Positions 53,860 through 63,005 of a DNA stretch of 64,000 bases are shown here, piece by piece. The stretch is taken from contig CAZDWZ010000008.1 in NCBI GenBank assembly GCA_964509425.1, positions 1 to 64,000 of the forward strand. The letters run 5' to 3'. Source of the stretch: CAZDWZ01 sp964509425. GTDB lineage: Bacteria > Bdellovibrionota_C > UBA2361 > SZUA-149 > CAZDWZ01. Each line of letters starts with the position of its first letter. The first letter of the stretch is position 1. A program made the translations under genes and the position numbers. Below the pieces are notes generated by a model, which did not search any database, was not told the origin of the DNA, and worked only from the letters and a program-made list of their open reading frames with translations.

Positions 53860-54723
53860 CTATTGAGATGATGAAAGCCGGACCGTTTCCTGTAACAGAA
53901 CCCGCAAGTTTTCTCCAGGGTCCCCGGATGCCACGAGAGATTCTCCGATTAAGAACGCTCGAGCGCCGGCTCGGTTTAACCGGACGAGGTCTCCGGCGGT
54001 TTTGAGGCCCGATTCCGAAACTCGCAGGAACTTTGGCGCTGCGGACCCGAGTTCCCGCTGGTCGAGCTCCGCCAAAAGTCGCTCTGATACCGCGACATCA
54101 GTTCGAAATGTCATTAAATCACGGTTGTTGATGCCGAGCAGTGCGCGATTCTTCTCCTTCCCCGAGAACACGGCGGTCATCGTCTCGTGCGCAATTGCGA
54201 GCTCTTCGGAGTTGTGCACCTCAACGAGAACATCGAGGTCTGCCTCGAGCGTTTCTTCCATTAGAGCACGGAGTTCATCGGGAGAAAGTGCCGCGGCGAT
54301 GAGGAGGACCGCGTCTGCTCCAGCCTCTCGAGCTTCCCAAATATGATACGCGGAAGTCGTGAAATCCTTTCGGAGAACAGGTGTTTTAGGGAAGGCATGC
54401 TTGATTTCTCGTAGATACTGCAAGCTCCCTTGAAAAAATTTCTCGTCGGTCAGCACCGAGAGACACGCTGCTCCGTTTTCTATGAACGCCCGGGCGGTCT
54501 CAACCGGTTTGAGATCGGCACGGATGATGCCCTTCGACGGTGAGGCTCGCTTGATCTCAGCGATGATGCCGAAGGTTTGTTTTTCAAGGGCGGTTACGAA
54601 TCCTGCCGGAGGCGGCAAAATTCGAGCACGATCCTTGAGAGCTTGAAGTGAAACGCGGCTTGCGGATTCGACGAGCTCTTTTCGTTTTTGCAGCAGAATT
54701 TCCTCGAGAATTGATGCGATCAT
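53860..54723 (-). CDS. trpC: Indole-3-glycerol phosphate synthase
   Basis: This 287-aa TIM-barrel enzyme closes the indole ring in tryptophan synthesis. The motifs AEIKRASPSKG, VLRKDF and LLGINNRDL are present. The ATG at 54723 overlaps the folB stop (ATGA); the longer open frame upstream is folB sequence in another frame. No trpE, trpD, trpG or trpF is in the window. Confidence 0.95.
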   Translation of the reverse strand: MIASILEEILLQKRKELVESASRVSLQALKDRARILPPPAGFVTALEKQTFGIIAEIKRASPSKGIIRADLKPVETARAFIENGAACLSVLTDEKFFQGSLQYLREIKHAFPKTPVLRKDFTTSAYHIWEAREAGADAVLLIAAALSPDELRALMEETLEADLDVLVEVHNSEELAIAHETMTAVFSGKEKNRALLGINNRDLMTFRTDVAVSERLLAELDQRELGSAAPKFLRVSESGLKTAGDLVRLNRAGARAFLIGESLVASGDPGENLRVLLQETVRLSSSQ

Positions 54724-55070
54724 CGCTCTTCTGTGACCTCGATACCAACGGCTTCCGCAGCGGGGACCGTGAATTTGCTGATTCTCAGCGTGATTTTTTT
54801 CGCCGCCGGAAATTTCTCGAAGGTGGTTTCTAAAACCGTATCCGCCAGCTGCTCGAGGAGAGACCATTGCTGATGCGCGGCAAGGCGTTTAATTTCTTCG
54901 CTGAGCTGCTTGTAACACACCGTGTCGAGAAGATTTCCGCTTCGAGCTGCGGCGCTATCTCGAATCACAACGCGAACATCAAAGCGGACCATCTGGGGGA
55001 ATTCTTGCTCGCCGGGTACGCAGCCGATTCGAACGGGAACTTTGAGGTCGGAGATGAAAATTTCGGTCAT
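54720..55070 (-). CDS. folB: Dihydroneopterin aldolase
   Basis: This 116-aa enzyme of folate synthesis has normal length for the tunnel fold. It begins MTEIFISDLKVPVRIG, with the conserved Glu/Gln segment PGEQEFPQ, the conserved Lys in DTVCYKQLSEEI, and LLEQLADTV. It is the first gene of the folB-trpCBA-phosphodiesterase operon. Confidence 0.88.
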   Translation of the reverse strand: MTEIFISDLKVPVRIGCVPGEQEFPQMVRFDVRVVIRDSAAARSGNLLDTVCYKQLSEEIKRLAAHQQWSLLEQLADTVLETTFEKFPAAKKITLRISKFTVPAAEAVGIEVTEER

Positions 55071-55169
55071 GGCTTCTCTGTCTCGAAAAAACGAACAATT
55101 CCTATAGCCGTGTGCAAGGGAATCTTCAAGGCGACGGGATTCCGGCTAATGCCTCAGTATGAAATTTCT

Positions 55170-55236
55170 CCGGTGCTCTGGTGCTCTGTGGTTCGTTATC
55201 AATAAAAAAATGAACCACAGAGCACCAGAGCACTGG
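55170..55236. repeat. Hairpin repeat 1 (CTCTGTGGTTC family)
   Basis: Two 25-nt arms, inverted with one mismatch, enclose a 17-nt AT-rich loop. The inner end reads CTCTGTGGTTC / GAACCACAGAG. This lies in the 363-bp gap between folB and the pseudokinase gene; no gene is present in that gap. Confidence 0.85.
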
Positions 55237-55301
55237 AGAAAAGGCGAAAAAGGTCCCAAATTCAAACTGAGACACCGGCACCCACTCGATGTCTGCTCTG
55301 T

Positions 55302-55398
55302 GCCTCTGCGCCTCTGTGGTTCGATAGGCACCGCAAACCAGGTCGCAGCGACGCGGAGATTCGCTATCCTATTGAACCACAGAGACACAGAGGCACGG
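55302..55398. repeat. Hairpin repeat 2 (CTCTGTGGTTC family)
   Basis: This has the same CTCTGTGGTTC core as hairpin 1, with arms of about 21-26 nt (about three mismatches) and a 51-nt loop. GAACCACAGAGACACAGAGG at the right arm is of a type seen repeated in many environmental genomes. Confidence 0.8.
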
Positions 55399-55433
55399 AG
55401 AAATAACTGGATTTTGCCCGTTGGGCTCAAGGG

Positions 55434-56987
55434 CTACTCCGAGAGGAGTGTGAGTTGCTGGAGGCGAAGGTCTCTCAGAGTCAGGAAAACTCTATCGATG
55501 AGGTGAAAGTCGAGAGAGAGCGAATTTAGCTGATGCACGCATTTTGATTCGGCGAGCTGCGGCTCGTTTTTGATGCCGCCGTCGGGAGAGACGAGAATTG
55601 CCTTGAAGCAAGGGATATCGGCCAGAAGCTGTTCGAAATCTAAGGCAGAGAGCCTGCAGAATTTCTTCCAGGTGAGGAGCAGCAGTTTCCCTTCAGAGAG
55701 CGCCGCGCGGCACTGAGTCAGAGTCCTCAAGCGAAGAAAATCATCGGAGACCGTGTACTGCAAATAATCAGGGAGTGCAGTGTCTTCGTCGCGAAGCTCC
55801 GCACCGAGCACTTCGGCGGTTACTTCAGGAAGATGACCGCTTAATGCGTCCTCTCCGAGGAGCACCACGCATGCCGGTCGGTTCAAACCGAAGATGAGGC
55901 GCATGAGAAGGCCGAAAAGCTCGGAAGCTGTTTCCATGGGATTGCTGCTGGAGAACAGTCCGCCGGATAGCAAACTCTGCAGCCGGGTGGCGCAAACCGC
56001 GACTTTGAAGAACTGGAAAACACGCGCCGAATAGGCTGCTGGATGGTTCGTGAAGTAACTGTCCTCGAACCGCTCCGAGAGCTCACGGCCGGAAAGCTCG
56101 AGCTCTACCGATAAGCTCGCAATATCGTAGAGGCAGTCGTCCGTGCGTACTCCCAGGTGTTGCGCTTGCCGGCCCAGAACAACCGGAACGTGTTTTCGCT
56201 CCCAATTATCGCGGAGAAAATAGATGTTTCGGGCGATCACGTTTCGGTGGCAGTCGAGGATGAGTCCGCCCTCATTCCGTTTCCGGAATTCGTCGCCGCT
56301 GTCGCGAAAGGTGCCAGACAAGAAATCGAGCGCCTCTTCCATGCCCCTCGTATAAATTCGATCGAGGAGCGGACGCGAAAACGTGAGGAGTTTTCGAAGC
56401 GGATCGAGATGACGCCGCTCAGTGAGGGTAAGAAACTGATCCGTTGCTGATGATTGACCTTCGCGGTTTTTCGAATTGGGTGTCCGATGGAACTGAGAGA
56501 GCACGGCAGCGACTTTTGGCAGCAAGCTGTTGGTGATGCTCTCGTTTTTCTCGACGAGAGAGTCGAGTCTTTCGTGACGATCGAGCTTGCGGAGAACCAA
56601 TGCCACGTCATGCGTGTTTCTCGGCATCCGCGCCAACTCTCCGCGAACGCTTCTCGCCCGGCTCTCCCAGACGAGGTCTCCGTCTTCTTCTTGAAGGCAC
56701 CGGAGGCCCAGATACACCGGTTCGGCCAAAGGCAGGTTGTCCGCAAGCTCCTCGACCGAACGTCGCCAGCGTTCTTTGGCAGGCTCGCCGTTCCGGTCTC
56801 CGGATTTTAGGAATTTATAGGCGATCCCGTTTCCGATGATGATCCAGGCTCGATTGGTTTCGAGAATTTGGTCTTTTTTGAAGCCATCAGGGTAAAACCA
56901 GGAAAATTCCAACCAATCCGCCAGGCCAAGGTGGCCGGAACTAAGGCGGACCGAGCGGGATTCTGGAGCAGTCGACTGCGGCATCAT
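55434..56987 (-). CDS. Degenerate COG2187-like pseudokinase
   Basis: This protein is 517 aa from the ATG at 56987; a GTG at 57017 is also possible. The order of segments follows COG2187 proteins (aminoglycoside-phosphotransferase fold plus a C-terminal P-loop kinase): AYKFLK, LVLRKLDRHERLDSLV, VLSQFHR, then LILDCHRNVIARNIYF where the family has CHGDLHLGNI, and DCLYDIASLSVEL. The catalytic Asp of HGD is absent. The C-terminal P-loop is replaced by VVLLGEDALSGHL, without the GxGKS motif. It is likely a non-catalytic derivative. It is divergent from the SNF2 gene. Confidence 0.6.
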   Translation of the reverse strand: MMPQSTAPESRSVRLSSGHLGLADWLEFSWFYPDGFKKDQILETNRAWIIIGNGIAYKFLKSGDRNGEPAKERWRRSVEELADNLPLAEPVYLGLRCLQEEDGDLVWESRARSVRGELARMPRNTHDVALVLRKLDRHERLDSLVEKNESITNSLLPKVAAVLSQFHRTPNSKNREGQSSATDQFLTLTERRHLDPLRKLLTFSRPLLDRIYTRGMEEALDFLSGTFRDSGDEFRKRNEGGLILDCHRNVIARNIYFLRDNWERKHVPVVLGRQAQHLGVRTDDCLYDIASLSVELELSGRELSERFEDSYFTNHPAAYSARVFQFFKVAVCATRLQSLLSGGLFSSSNPMETASELFGLLMRLIFGLNRPACVVLLGEDALSGHLPEVTAEVLGAELRDEDTALPDYLQYTVSDDFLRLRTLTQCRAALSEGKLLLLTWKKFCRLSALDFEQLLADIPCFKAILVSPDGGIKNEPQLAESKCVHQLNSLSLDFHLIDRVFLTLRDLRLQQLTLLSE

Positions 56988-57201
56988 AAAAATGTAGCGG
57001 AACGGGCCACTTCGCACATCTGAAATCTGTTGGACCTCGGCCTTTCGGAGTGGTTGGCCGATATGAGTTTCTAATTTTGAGTAACTGAGCGTATACTGCG
57101 CGTTCGTTTCGCGGCCCTAAATCTGAGTTAGGACGAGGCGCCGAGTGGAAAAATAGACGGCTGATCTCTGATCGGCGGGCATTTCGAACCGCTCTGCAAG
57201 A

Positions 57202-60200
57202 ATGTTTCACCTCGTTTTAGAGCCGCTTAAAGTCAGGGAAATGATTAAACTTCACGGCAGTTGGCAATTTTCTGGAAAATTCTTCTTTTGGGTAGAGAAG
57301 GAGCAGGGAGTACCCGAGGAAGCATCGACCCTCGAGCGAATTCTCGAACCTCTGGAACTGCCCCTCGATCCGCCTGTCCAGGTAAGTATCTTTTCTCCCT
57401 TAAGGCCGGATGAGCCGCTCACCGCTGAGTTGGGTCTGGTCAATGGGAAGTCCATCGAGGTCACCGGGTATGCCGTCCCCCTCGATATCGCCCTATCAAT
57501 TTTTACGACTGCTCGTATCCATTTCCCGGAGGGTTTCGAGTTCGGCGCCTCGTATCTATTTTGGCGTGAAGCATCGTGCCTCGTTCTGGAATTTCTCTGC
57601 CGTGGGTGTTTTCTTCCCGGTGTATCTCGTTACGATGGCTTGCTCGCTTCTTCCTGGTTTCCTGTTTTTCCGGACGAGAGCGCACGCGAGCGATTTCAAG
57701 TGCTCTCGGATTCGATGCCGCTTGCCGCTTGTGTGGCGACTGATGGCAAGCCGTTTCGTCCGGACTCTACCGAGCAGGCGTTAAGAAGCTTTATTGAACG
57801 CTCGACTGATACGCTGGTGCGGCTCTTTCTCCCGCAAGCGCGTCCCATCGTCGACGGAGCAGGGCTGCCGTCGTTGCAGAGGCACGCTCTGGAGCGATGG
57901 TTTGAAGCATTGTGGCAGAAGAGCTCGGGCCGTTTTTCCTATCTCGAACCCGGCCTTCAAGGGTTGGTCGAACGACTCTCGCGCTGGCAAGAATCGGTCC
58001 AGCCAAGCTCACTTGCTCGTCAAGGAAGAGTTGTGTTTCGACTCGAAGCCCTCCCAGCAACGAGCACGGCGGATCCGTTCCCATTTTGTTTGACTTTCGG
58101 GATGTTGGAAGGGGAAAAATTCTTCAGGCCCTGGGAACAGGCTTTGCGAGGTGCTCAAGGCGGATCGGACTCGGATGACGAGAGCTATTTTCTCCGTGTG
58201 CTTTCCCGGCAAGCTGATGCCTTTCCTCCACTTCGCCGCGGACTTCAGGAGGCGTTCCCTTCGCGAGTCTTGCTGAGTATCGGAGAGGCGTATGAGTTCC
58301 TAAAACATTCCGCCTCGCGCATCGAATCCGAAGGACACCGGGTTGATCTCCCAAATTGGTGGGCAGAGCGGAGTAAAGCAGTCGGGCTCCGACTCGATAT
58401 TAATCCTCAAGAGAGCATGACGCAGGATGACGGTTCGTCGATGCCGCCGCGCGCATCGCACCTTGCTGCGCATCAACTCCTTCGCTTCTCCTGGCAGATC
58501 GCCGTTGGTGACACCGTTCTTACTCTCGAAGAATTCCAGAGCCTTTCGCAGTCTGCCGTTCCTTTCATGAACGTCGGAGGGAAGTGGGTTGAGCTCGAAC
58601 AGAGTCGCGTGGAGCAGACTCTCAAGTTCGTAGAATCTCTCAACGCGCGGAAACAGATGTCCCTCTTCGAGCTTCTGAAGGTGGGCTTTGAGGATGATGT
58701 AACGGAGCGTTTCCCCATTCTGGATATCCGCTCGAGCGGATGGGTTCAGCATTTGTTCGAACGGGAGAGTCATCCGATTCCTCAGCGGGAGATTTCTTCG
58801 CTGTTTAAAGGATCTCTTCGCTCCTATCAGGCGGAAGGTGTGAGTTGGTTATCCTTCCTCACCGACCTTGGGCTCGGCGGATGCCTCGCAGACGATATGG
58901 GGCTTGGGAAAACCATCCAGCTTCTCGCTCTCATCGCTTCGATCAGGGAGACCGGTGTCCATCGGCCGATGCTGCTGGTTGTTCCGGTGTCTATCCTCTC
59001 GAACTGGACGCAGGAAATCTCACGCTTCACTCCTCATCTTAAATGGCATGTGCACCACGGATCGGAACGGCTTCATCAAACAGCCTTCGAAGAAAAAGCC
59101 TCGAACGTGGATATGGTGCTCACCACCTACAATCTCGTCTATCGCGATGAACTCTCGATGAGCCGCATTTCGTGGAGCATGATTGTTCTCGATGAGGCTC
59201 AAAACATAAAAAACCCCGACACGAAGCAGGCGCAAGCCATTCGCCGCATGGTGCGAAGGAGCATCGAAGAAAGTGCGCTTACCGGCGGAATGCCGTGTCA
59301 GAGATTTGCGCTCACGGGAACTCCGCTTGAGAACCGACTCGAAGAGTTGTGGTCCATTCTCGAATTTCTCAATCCCGGCATCCTCGGCACGCTGCCGGAG
59401 TTTCGAAAATCATTTCTCGTGCCCGTAGAGCGGGGAGAGAGCAAGGAAACCCTGGAGCGGTTGTCGCGAATCGTGAAGCCGTTTGTTTTGCGACGGTTAA
59501 AATCCGATCCGAAAATTCTCCCGGACCTTCCGGCGAAGATCGAGATCGACGTCAGTGTGCCGCTGACTCGAGAGCAGGCGATGCTCTACCAAACCGTGCT
59601 GGAAGAGATGATGCCGGAGCTCGAGCATGCTTCAGGGATGCGGCGGCGCGGATTGGTGCTCGCAACGATCACGCGTCTCAAGCAAATTTGCGATCATCCC
59701 GCGCTCTTCCTCAGAGACTCGAATTCACTCGCTGGCCGCTCTCAGAAGCTGGAGCGATTGGAGCAGCTTCTCGAAGAAATATTTGCAGAGGGAGACAAGG
59801 TGCTTCTCTTTACGCAGTTTGCGGAGATGGGGAAGCTGTTGAAGCCGTATCTTGAAGAGCGCTTCTCTCGCGAGGTGCTTTTCCTCCACGGGGCCGTGCC
59901 GAAAAAAGACCGCGACGAGCTGGTGAAACGATTCCAAACTCGCGAAGGTCCGCCTCTCTTTTTGCTCTCACTGAAGGCCGGAGGTTTCGGGCTTAACCTG
60001 ACCGAGGCCAACCACGTGATTCACTACGATCAGTGGTGGAACCCGGCCGTCGAAGACCAAGCTTCGGATCGGGCGCACCGAATCGGTCAGACGAGAAAAG
60101 TTCAGATCCGAAGACTCATCTGCCAAGGCACGCTCGAAGAGAAAATCGCAGAGCTGCACATCAAGAAGAAGCAGCTCGCACAGGAAGTGCTGCAAGTTCA

Positions 60201-60324
60201 GGATGACGCGCTTACCGAACTTTCATTTACCGAGCTGAGACAGCTTTTTGAGCTCAAGCCGGAAGAGACGACGGGCGGTTTTGACGAAAACGAAGAGAAT
60301 GAAGTCGAGCAATTTATCGTATGA
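57202..60324 (+). CDS. SNF2-family helicase
   Basis: This 1040-aa protein has an N-terminal ~520 residues of the bacterial SNF2-associated type, followed by the two-lobed motor: DDMGLGKT (Walker A, ~565), DEAQ (motif II), LTGTPLENR (motif III), LKAGGFGLNLT (V) and ASDRAHRIGQ (VI). Such ATPases move along double-stranded DNA and in bacteria are often paired with SWIM zinc-finger proteins. Its stop overlaps the start of a SWIM-like gene by 4 bp. Confidence 0.95.
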   Translation: MFHLVLEPLKVREMIKLHGSWQFSGKFFFWVEKEQGVPEEASTLERILEPLELPLDPPVQVSIFSPLRPDEPLTAELGLVNGKSIEVTGYAVPLDIALSIFTTARIHFPEGFEFGASYLFWREASCLVLEFLCRGCFLPGVSRYDGLLASSWFPVFPDESARERFQVLSDSMPLAACVATDGKPFRPDSTEQALRSFIERSTDTLVRLFLPQARPIVDGAGLPSLQRHALERWFEALWQKSSGRFSYLEPGLQGLVERLSRWQESVQPSSLARQGRVVFRLEALPATSTADPFPFCLTFGMLEGEKFFRPWEQALRGAQGGSDSDDESYFLRVLSRQADAFPPLRRGLQEAFPSRVLLSIGEAYEFLKHSASRIESEGHRVDLPNWWAERSKAVGLRLDINPQESMTQDDGSSMPPRASHLAAHQLLRFSWQIAVGDTVLTLEEFQSLSQSAVPFMNVGGKWVELEQSRVEQTLKFVESLNARKQMSLFELLKVGFEDDVTERFPILDIRSSGWVQHLFERESHPIPQREISSLFKGSLRSYQAEGVSWLSFLTDLGLGGCLADDMGLGKTIQLLALIASIRETGVHRPMLLVVPVSILSNWTQEISRFTPHLKWHVHHGSERLHQTAFEEKASNVDMVLTTYNLVYRDELSMSRISWSMIVLDEAQNIKNPDTKQAQAIRRMVRRSIEESALTGGMPCQRFALTGTPLENRLEELWSILEFLNPGILGTLPEFRKSFLVPVERGESKETLERLSRIVKPFVLRRLKSDPKILPDLPAKIEIDVSVPLTREQAMLYQTVLEEMMPELEHASGMRRRGLVLATITRLKQICDHPALFLRDSNSLAGRSQKLERLEQLLEEIFAEGDKVLLFTQFAEMGKLLKPYLEERFSREVLFLHGAVPKKDRDELVKRFQTREGPPLFLLSLKAGGFGLNLTEANHVIHYDQWWNPAVEDQASDRAHRIGQTRKVQIRRLICQGTLEEKIAELHIKKKQLAQEVLQVQDDALTELSFTELRQLFELKPEETTGGFDENEENEVEQFIV

Positions 60325-61127
60325 ACGGACTTCCCTCAGTGCTTTCCCGGTTCCTCGAGCTCTTCAACGAAGAGTTTGCCGATACTCGCGCAGAAGCTGA
60401 GGCCATACTCGCTCGCCGTGCGATCTACGATGTGCAAATTGCGCCTGGAAGAATTTTTGCTCGTGTCGAGGGAGCGACGGGCGCCTTCATTTCCGTTGAG
60501 TGCACCTTCCCGGTGCTCCCCGAGAAGAAGATTGCCGGCATCGCCGAGCGGATAGCAAACTCCGCGCTGCTGTTCGCGCACGTGCTTGAGGGATTGTGGT
60601 CTCCAGGAATTGAGGAATTGTTCGGAGATACGGGGGCATGGATTCTGCCGCCGACGAGAAAAGAAGTCACTTTCCTCTCGGCCGGAAAACCGAAGAAAAC
60701 CCTCGACGCTTCGCTTGCTGCACTTCTGCTCGCCGCGACGGAGCGATTTTCAAACGATGCTCTGCAAGTATTTCTGCTCGCAGGGCACGGACGGGAAGAA
60801 ATCATCGCCCGAGTGCGGCATCTCAGGAAGTTACTTTGTGAGGCGACACTCGACCTTCGGCAATTCGAGAATTTAGACTTGGGTCCTGTGACGCTGTTTG
60901 ACGCCGAGAAGTTTTACACTCTGCCCGACATTGCCCTCGCGTTGCAGTTTCAGTTGAGGGCCGACGAGCTTCCGGCTGCAATTCTTCGAAGAGTCGACGC
61001 TCCACCGCTTTGGGGAGTGGAGGCCAGCTTCGAACACGACCTTCAAGAGGTGTATAATCGAATTGCTTCGCGAGCGCAGGCGTATGCGATTCAGCTGGCG
61101 AAGGAGCGGGTTTCACCGCTTCCGTAG
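60321..61127 (+). CDS. SWIM-family-like protein without zinc ligands
   Basis: This 268-aa protein aligns by pattern with SWIM zinc-finger proteins encoded beside SNF2 genes: ARRAIYDVQIAPGRIFARVEG near the start, WILPPTRKEV, then a helix AALLLAATERFSND and AGHGREEIIARVR. Between those last blocks, where the family has a CxC...CxH zinc site, this protein has SAGKPKKTLDAS and no Cys or His. It overlaps the helicase gene by 4 bp, so the two are coupled and probably act together. The 3' end overlaps parB by 15 bp in the convergent direction. Confidence 0.6.
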   Translation: MNGLPSVLSRFLELFNEEFADTRAEAEAILARRAIYDVQIAPGRIFARVEGATGAFISVECTFPVLPEKKIAGIAERIANSALLFAHVLEGLWSPGIEELFGDTGAWILPPTRKEVTFLSAGKPKKTLDASLAALLLAATERFSNDALQVFLLAGHGREEIIARVRHLRKLLCEATLDLRQFENLDLGPVTLFDAEKFYTLPDIALALQFQLRADELPAAILRRVDAPPLWGVEASFEHDLQEVYNRIASRAQAYAIQLAKERVSPLP

Positions 61128-61982
61128 GCGGGACACGAACTGCTTCCATTTTTTCTCATCATCGAAGCGAAGCGTCACCTGCCGGGCACCGCTCGTCGAT
61201 GATTTTACGGATACATGTTCCATCCCCAAAATCTCTTGAAGCTTTGAAGTCTCTTTCATTTGGGGGCGGAGGAGTGAGTTTAATTTTCGCTTTTTTCCGG
61301 CCTTTTCATTCAGGCGCGTAATCAGCTCTTCAAGCTTTCTTACTGACATCGAACTTCGGGCAGCCCGCCGGGCCAGGCGTCGCTGAAGCTGCGAGTTTTC
61401 GAGGGAAAGCAGCAGGCGTCCATGTCCCGCTGAAAGCTGCCCCGCAGCGAGAAAATCCTGCACCTCAGCATCGAGCTGGAGGAGTCGGAGCGAATTGGAA
61501 ATAACGGCGCGATGTTTTCCGATAGCTTGGGCGATGTCGGATTGTGAGAGTGAGAATCGTTTTGAGAGAATTGCGAAAGCTTTCGCTTCTTCGATGGGGT
61601 TCAGATTCTCTCGCTGAGCATTCTCGATAATTGAGATCTCAACCGCGTCCTGATCCGAGAGTCTGCTCACGATGGCGGGGATTGTTTCGAGCTCGGCAAG
61701 CTGTGCTGCCCGAAGTCGTCGCTCTCCGGCGACGAGCTCATATCCGCCGGTCTCCGTTTCCCGGAGAAGAATCGGCTGGAGGATTCCGTGATTTTTCACG
61801 GACGCGACCATCTCTGAAAGATCATTCCCTTCGTCGAACTGTCGCGTTTGATAGGGGCTTGAAGAAATGCCGGCGATCGCCACTTGGACGACAAGAGAAT
61901 CTTGGACATTCTCAGCTCGATTGACCGGCTGAAGGAAGACGACTCTTCCTTCCGTTGTGGTTGTCTCTTTCACCGCTTCCAT
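61113..61982 (-). CDS. parB: ParB/Spo0J-family partition protein
   Basis: This 289-aa protein has the ParB N-terminal CTPase/nuclease-like domain with GERRLRAAQ and ENAQRENLNPIEEA, then the helix-turn-helix ALSQSDIAQAIGKHRAVISN-type region and a C-terminal basic domain. ParB binds parS sites and loads onto DNA for chromosome segregation. No parA is adjacent and I see no clear parS 16-mer in the window. Confidence 0.9.
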   Translation of the reverse strand: MEAVKETTTTEGRVVFLQPVNRAENVQDSLVVQVAIAGISSSPYQTRQFDEGNDLSEMVASVKNHGILQPILLRETETGGYELVAGERRLRAAQLAELETIPAIVSRLSDQDAVEISIIENAQRENLNPIEEAKAFAILSKRFSLSQSDIAQAIGKHRAVISNSLRLLQLDAEVQDFLAAGQLSAGHGRLLLSLENSQLQRRLARRAARSSMSVRKLEELITRLNEKAGKKRKLNSLLRPQMKETSKLQEILGMEHVSVKSSTSGARQVTLRFDDEKKWKQFVSRLRKR

Positions 61983-62143
61983 AAAAGTCCCTCCAAACTC
62001 TTCCGTTCATATCCCCCATTTGCAGCTGAGAAAAGAGGGGGAGTGAGGATTTTGACCTTCATAAAGCCTTTCGTGTTCCGCAGCAGCAAAATAGATTGGC
62101 CTTTGCCGCACGGCCTTCGGCGGTGAATTGAGGGAGAAAAGGT

Positions 62144-62995
62144 ATGAGTGCGCCTGGAAAAAACCTGGGATCGTTTCTGATCTTCTTTCTCGGCCTGGTT
62201 ATCTTGCTTTCGCCCTCTGCTCCCCGGTGGATGATGCAGCAATCGCTCAGCGCGAATGCCGGCTCTCGGCTTGATGCCGCTCTGGAGCGGAATATGAAGG
62301 TTTTCGGCACCGTGTCTGTGTTGAAGGGACTTCTCGGCGTTGTTGAGGGAAGTGCAGCGGGCGCCTCCATGGGAGCAAGTCTTCAGGTCGAAATCGGAGA
62401 CATTATCGAAGCGCCCTATGATTATGTGAACTTCGTCTGGGAGCTGTTACTGACTTCTCTCTTCGTCATCAGCGTTTATAAGCTTGTGCTCGAGAGTGGA
62501 GTGCTCAGTCTTGGAATCATTCTGGTTGGCGGAGGGCTTTGTCTGCTTTCGCTCGTTCGTTTTCTGACGCGCCGAAGGATGAGAAGCCGGACGGCGTTGT
62601 TTGCGCGGCAGACGTTTGCTGCCGGCGTGTTGTTTGCCTATGGGCTTCCACTTGCGATTGCACTGTCCGATGGCATTGCGCAGCGCTTTACGGCTCCACT
62701 CGAACGGAAAGCTGCCGCGGAGCTCTCGACGATCGGGAAGGAGTTTGAGATCACCCTAAAAACATTCTTCGGCATTCGGGAGAAGTTCTCTCCTTTTCAT
62801 CCGGGCGAGAGTTTGCAAGCAATGATTGACGCGGCATCAGCGCTTGGGACGAGCACCCTTTCGCTCGCCGAACGTTCGATACACGCAGCGTTTTATTTTC
62901 TCGCGGTCCAACTATTTGCACTGCTCGTGTTGCCGGTGCTCCTTCTCGCGACCTTTTATCAGCAGCGGCCGATGTTGAGGAGGGCGTTGAGGTAA
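62144..62995 (+). CDS. Hypothetical polytopic membrane protein
   Basis: This 283-aa protein has about five hydrophobic segments (residues ~8-26, 103-121, 124-140, 163-179 and 252-272) with a hydrophilic loop (~185-245) predicted outside the membrane. The ATG follows GAGAAAAGG. It runs toward the cyclase gene and ends 10 bp from it. I recognise no family. Confidence 0.65.
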   Translation: MSAPGKNLGSFLIFFLGLVILLSPSAPRWMMQQSLSANAGSRLDAALERNMKVFGTVSVLKGLLGVVEGSAAGASMGASLQVEIGDIIEAPYDYVNFVWELLLTSLFVISVYKLVLESGVLSLGIILVGGGLCLLSLVRFLTRRRMRSRTALFARQTFAAGVLFAYGLPLAIALSDGIAQRFTAPLERKAAAELSTIGKEFEITLKTFFGIREKFSPFHPGESLQAMIDAASALGTSTLSLAERSIHAAFYFLAVQLFALLVLPVLLLATFYQQRPMLRRALR

Positions 62996-63005
62996 AGGAA
63001 AAAGC

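Noticed and set aside
61000..62200. parS site near parB
   Set aside because: Only partial GTGAAAC-like half sites were seen, no palindromic 16-mer.
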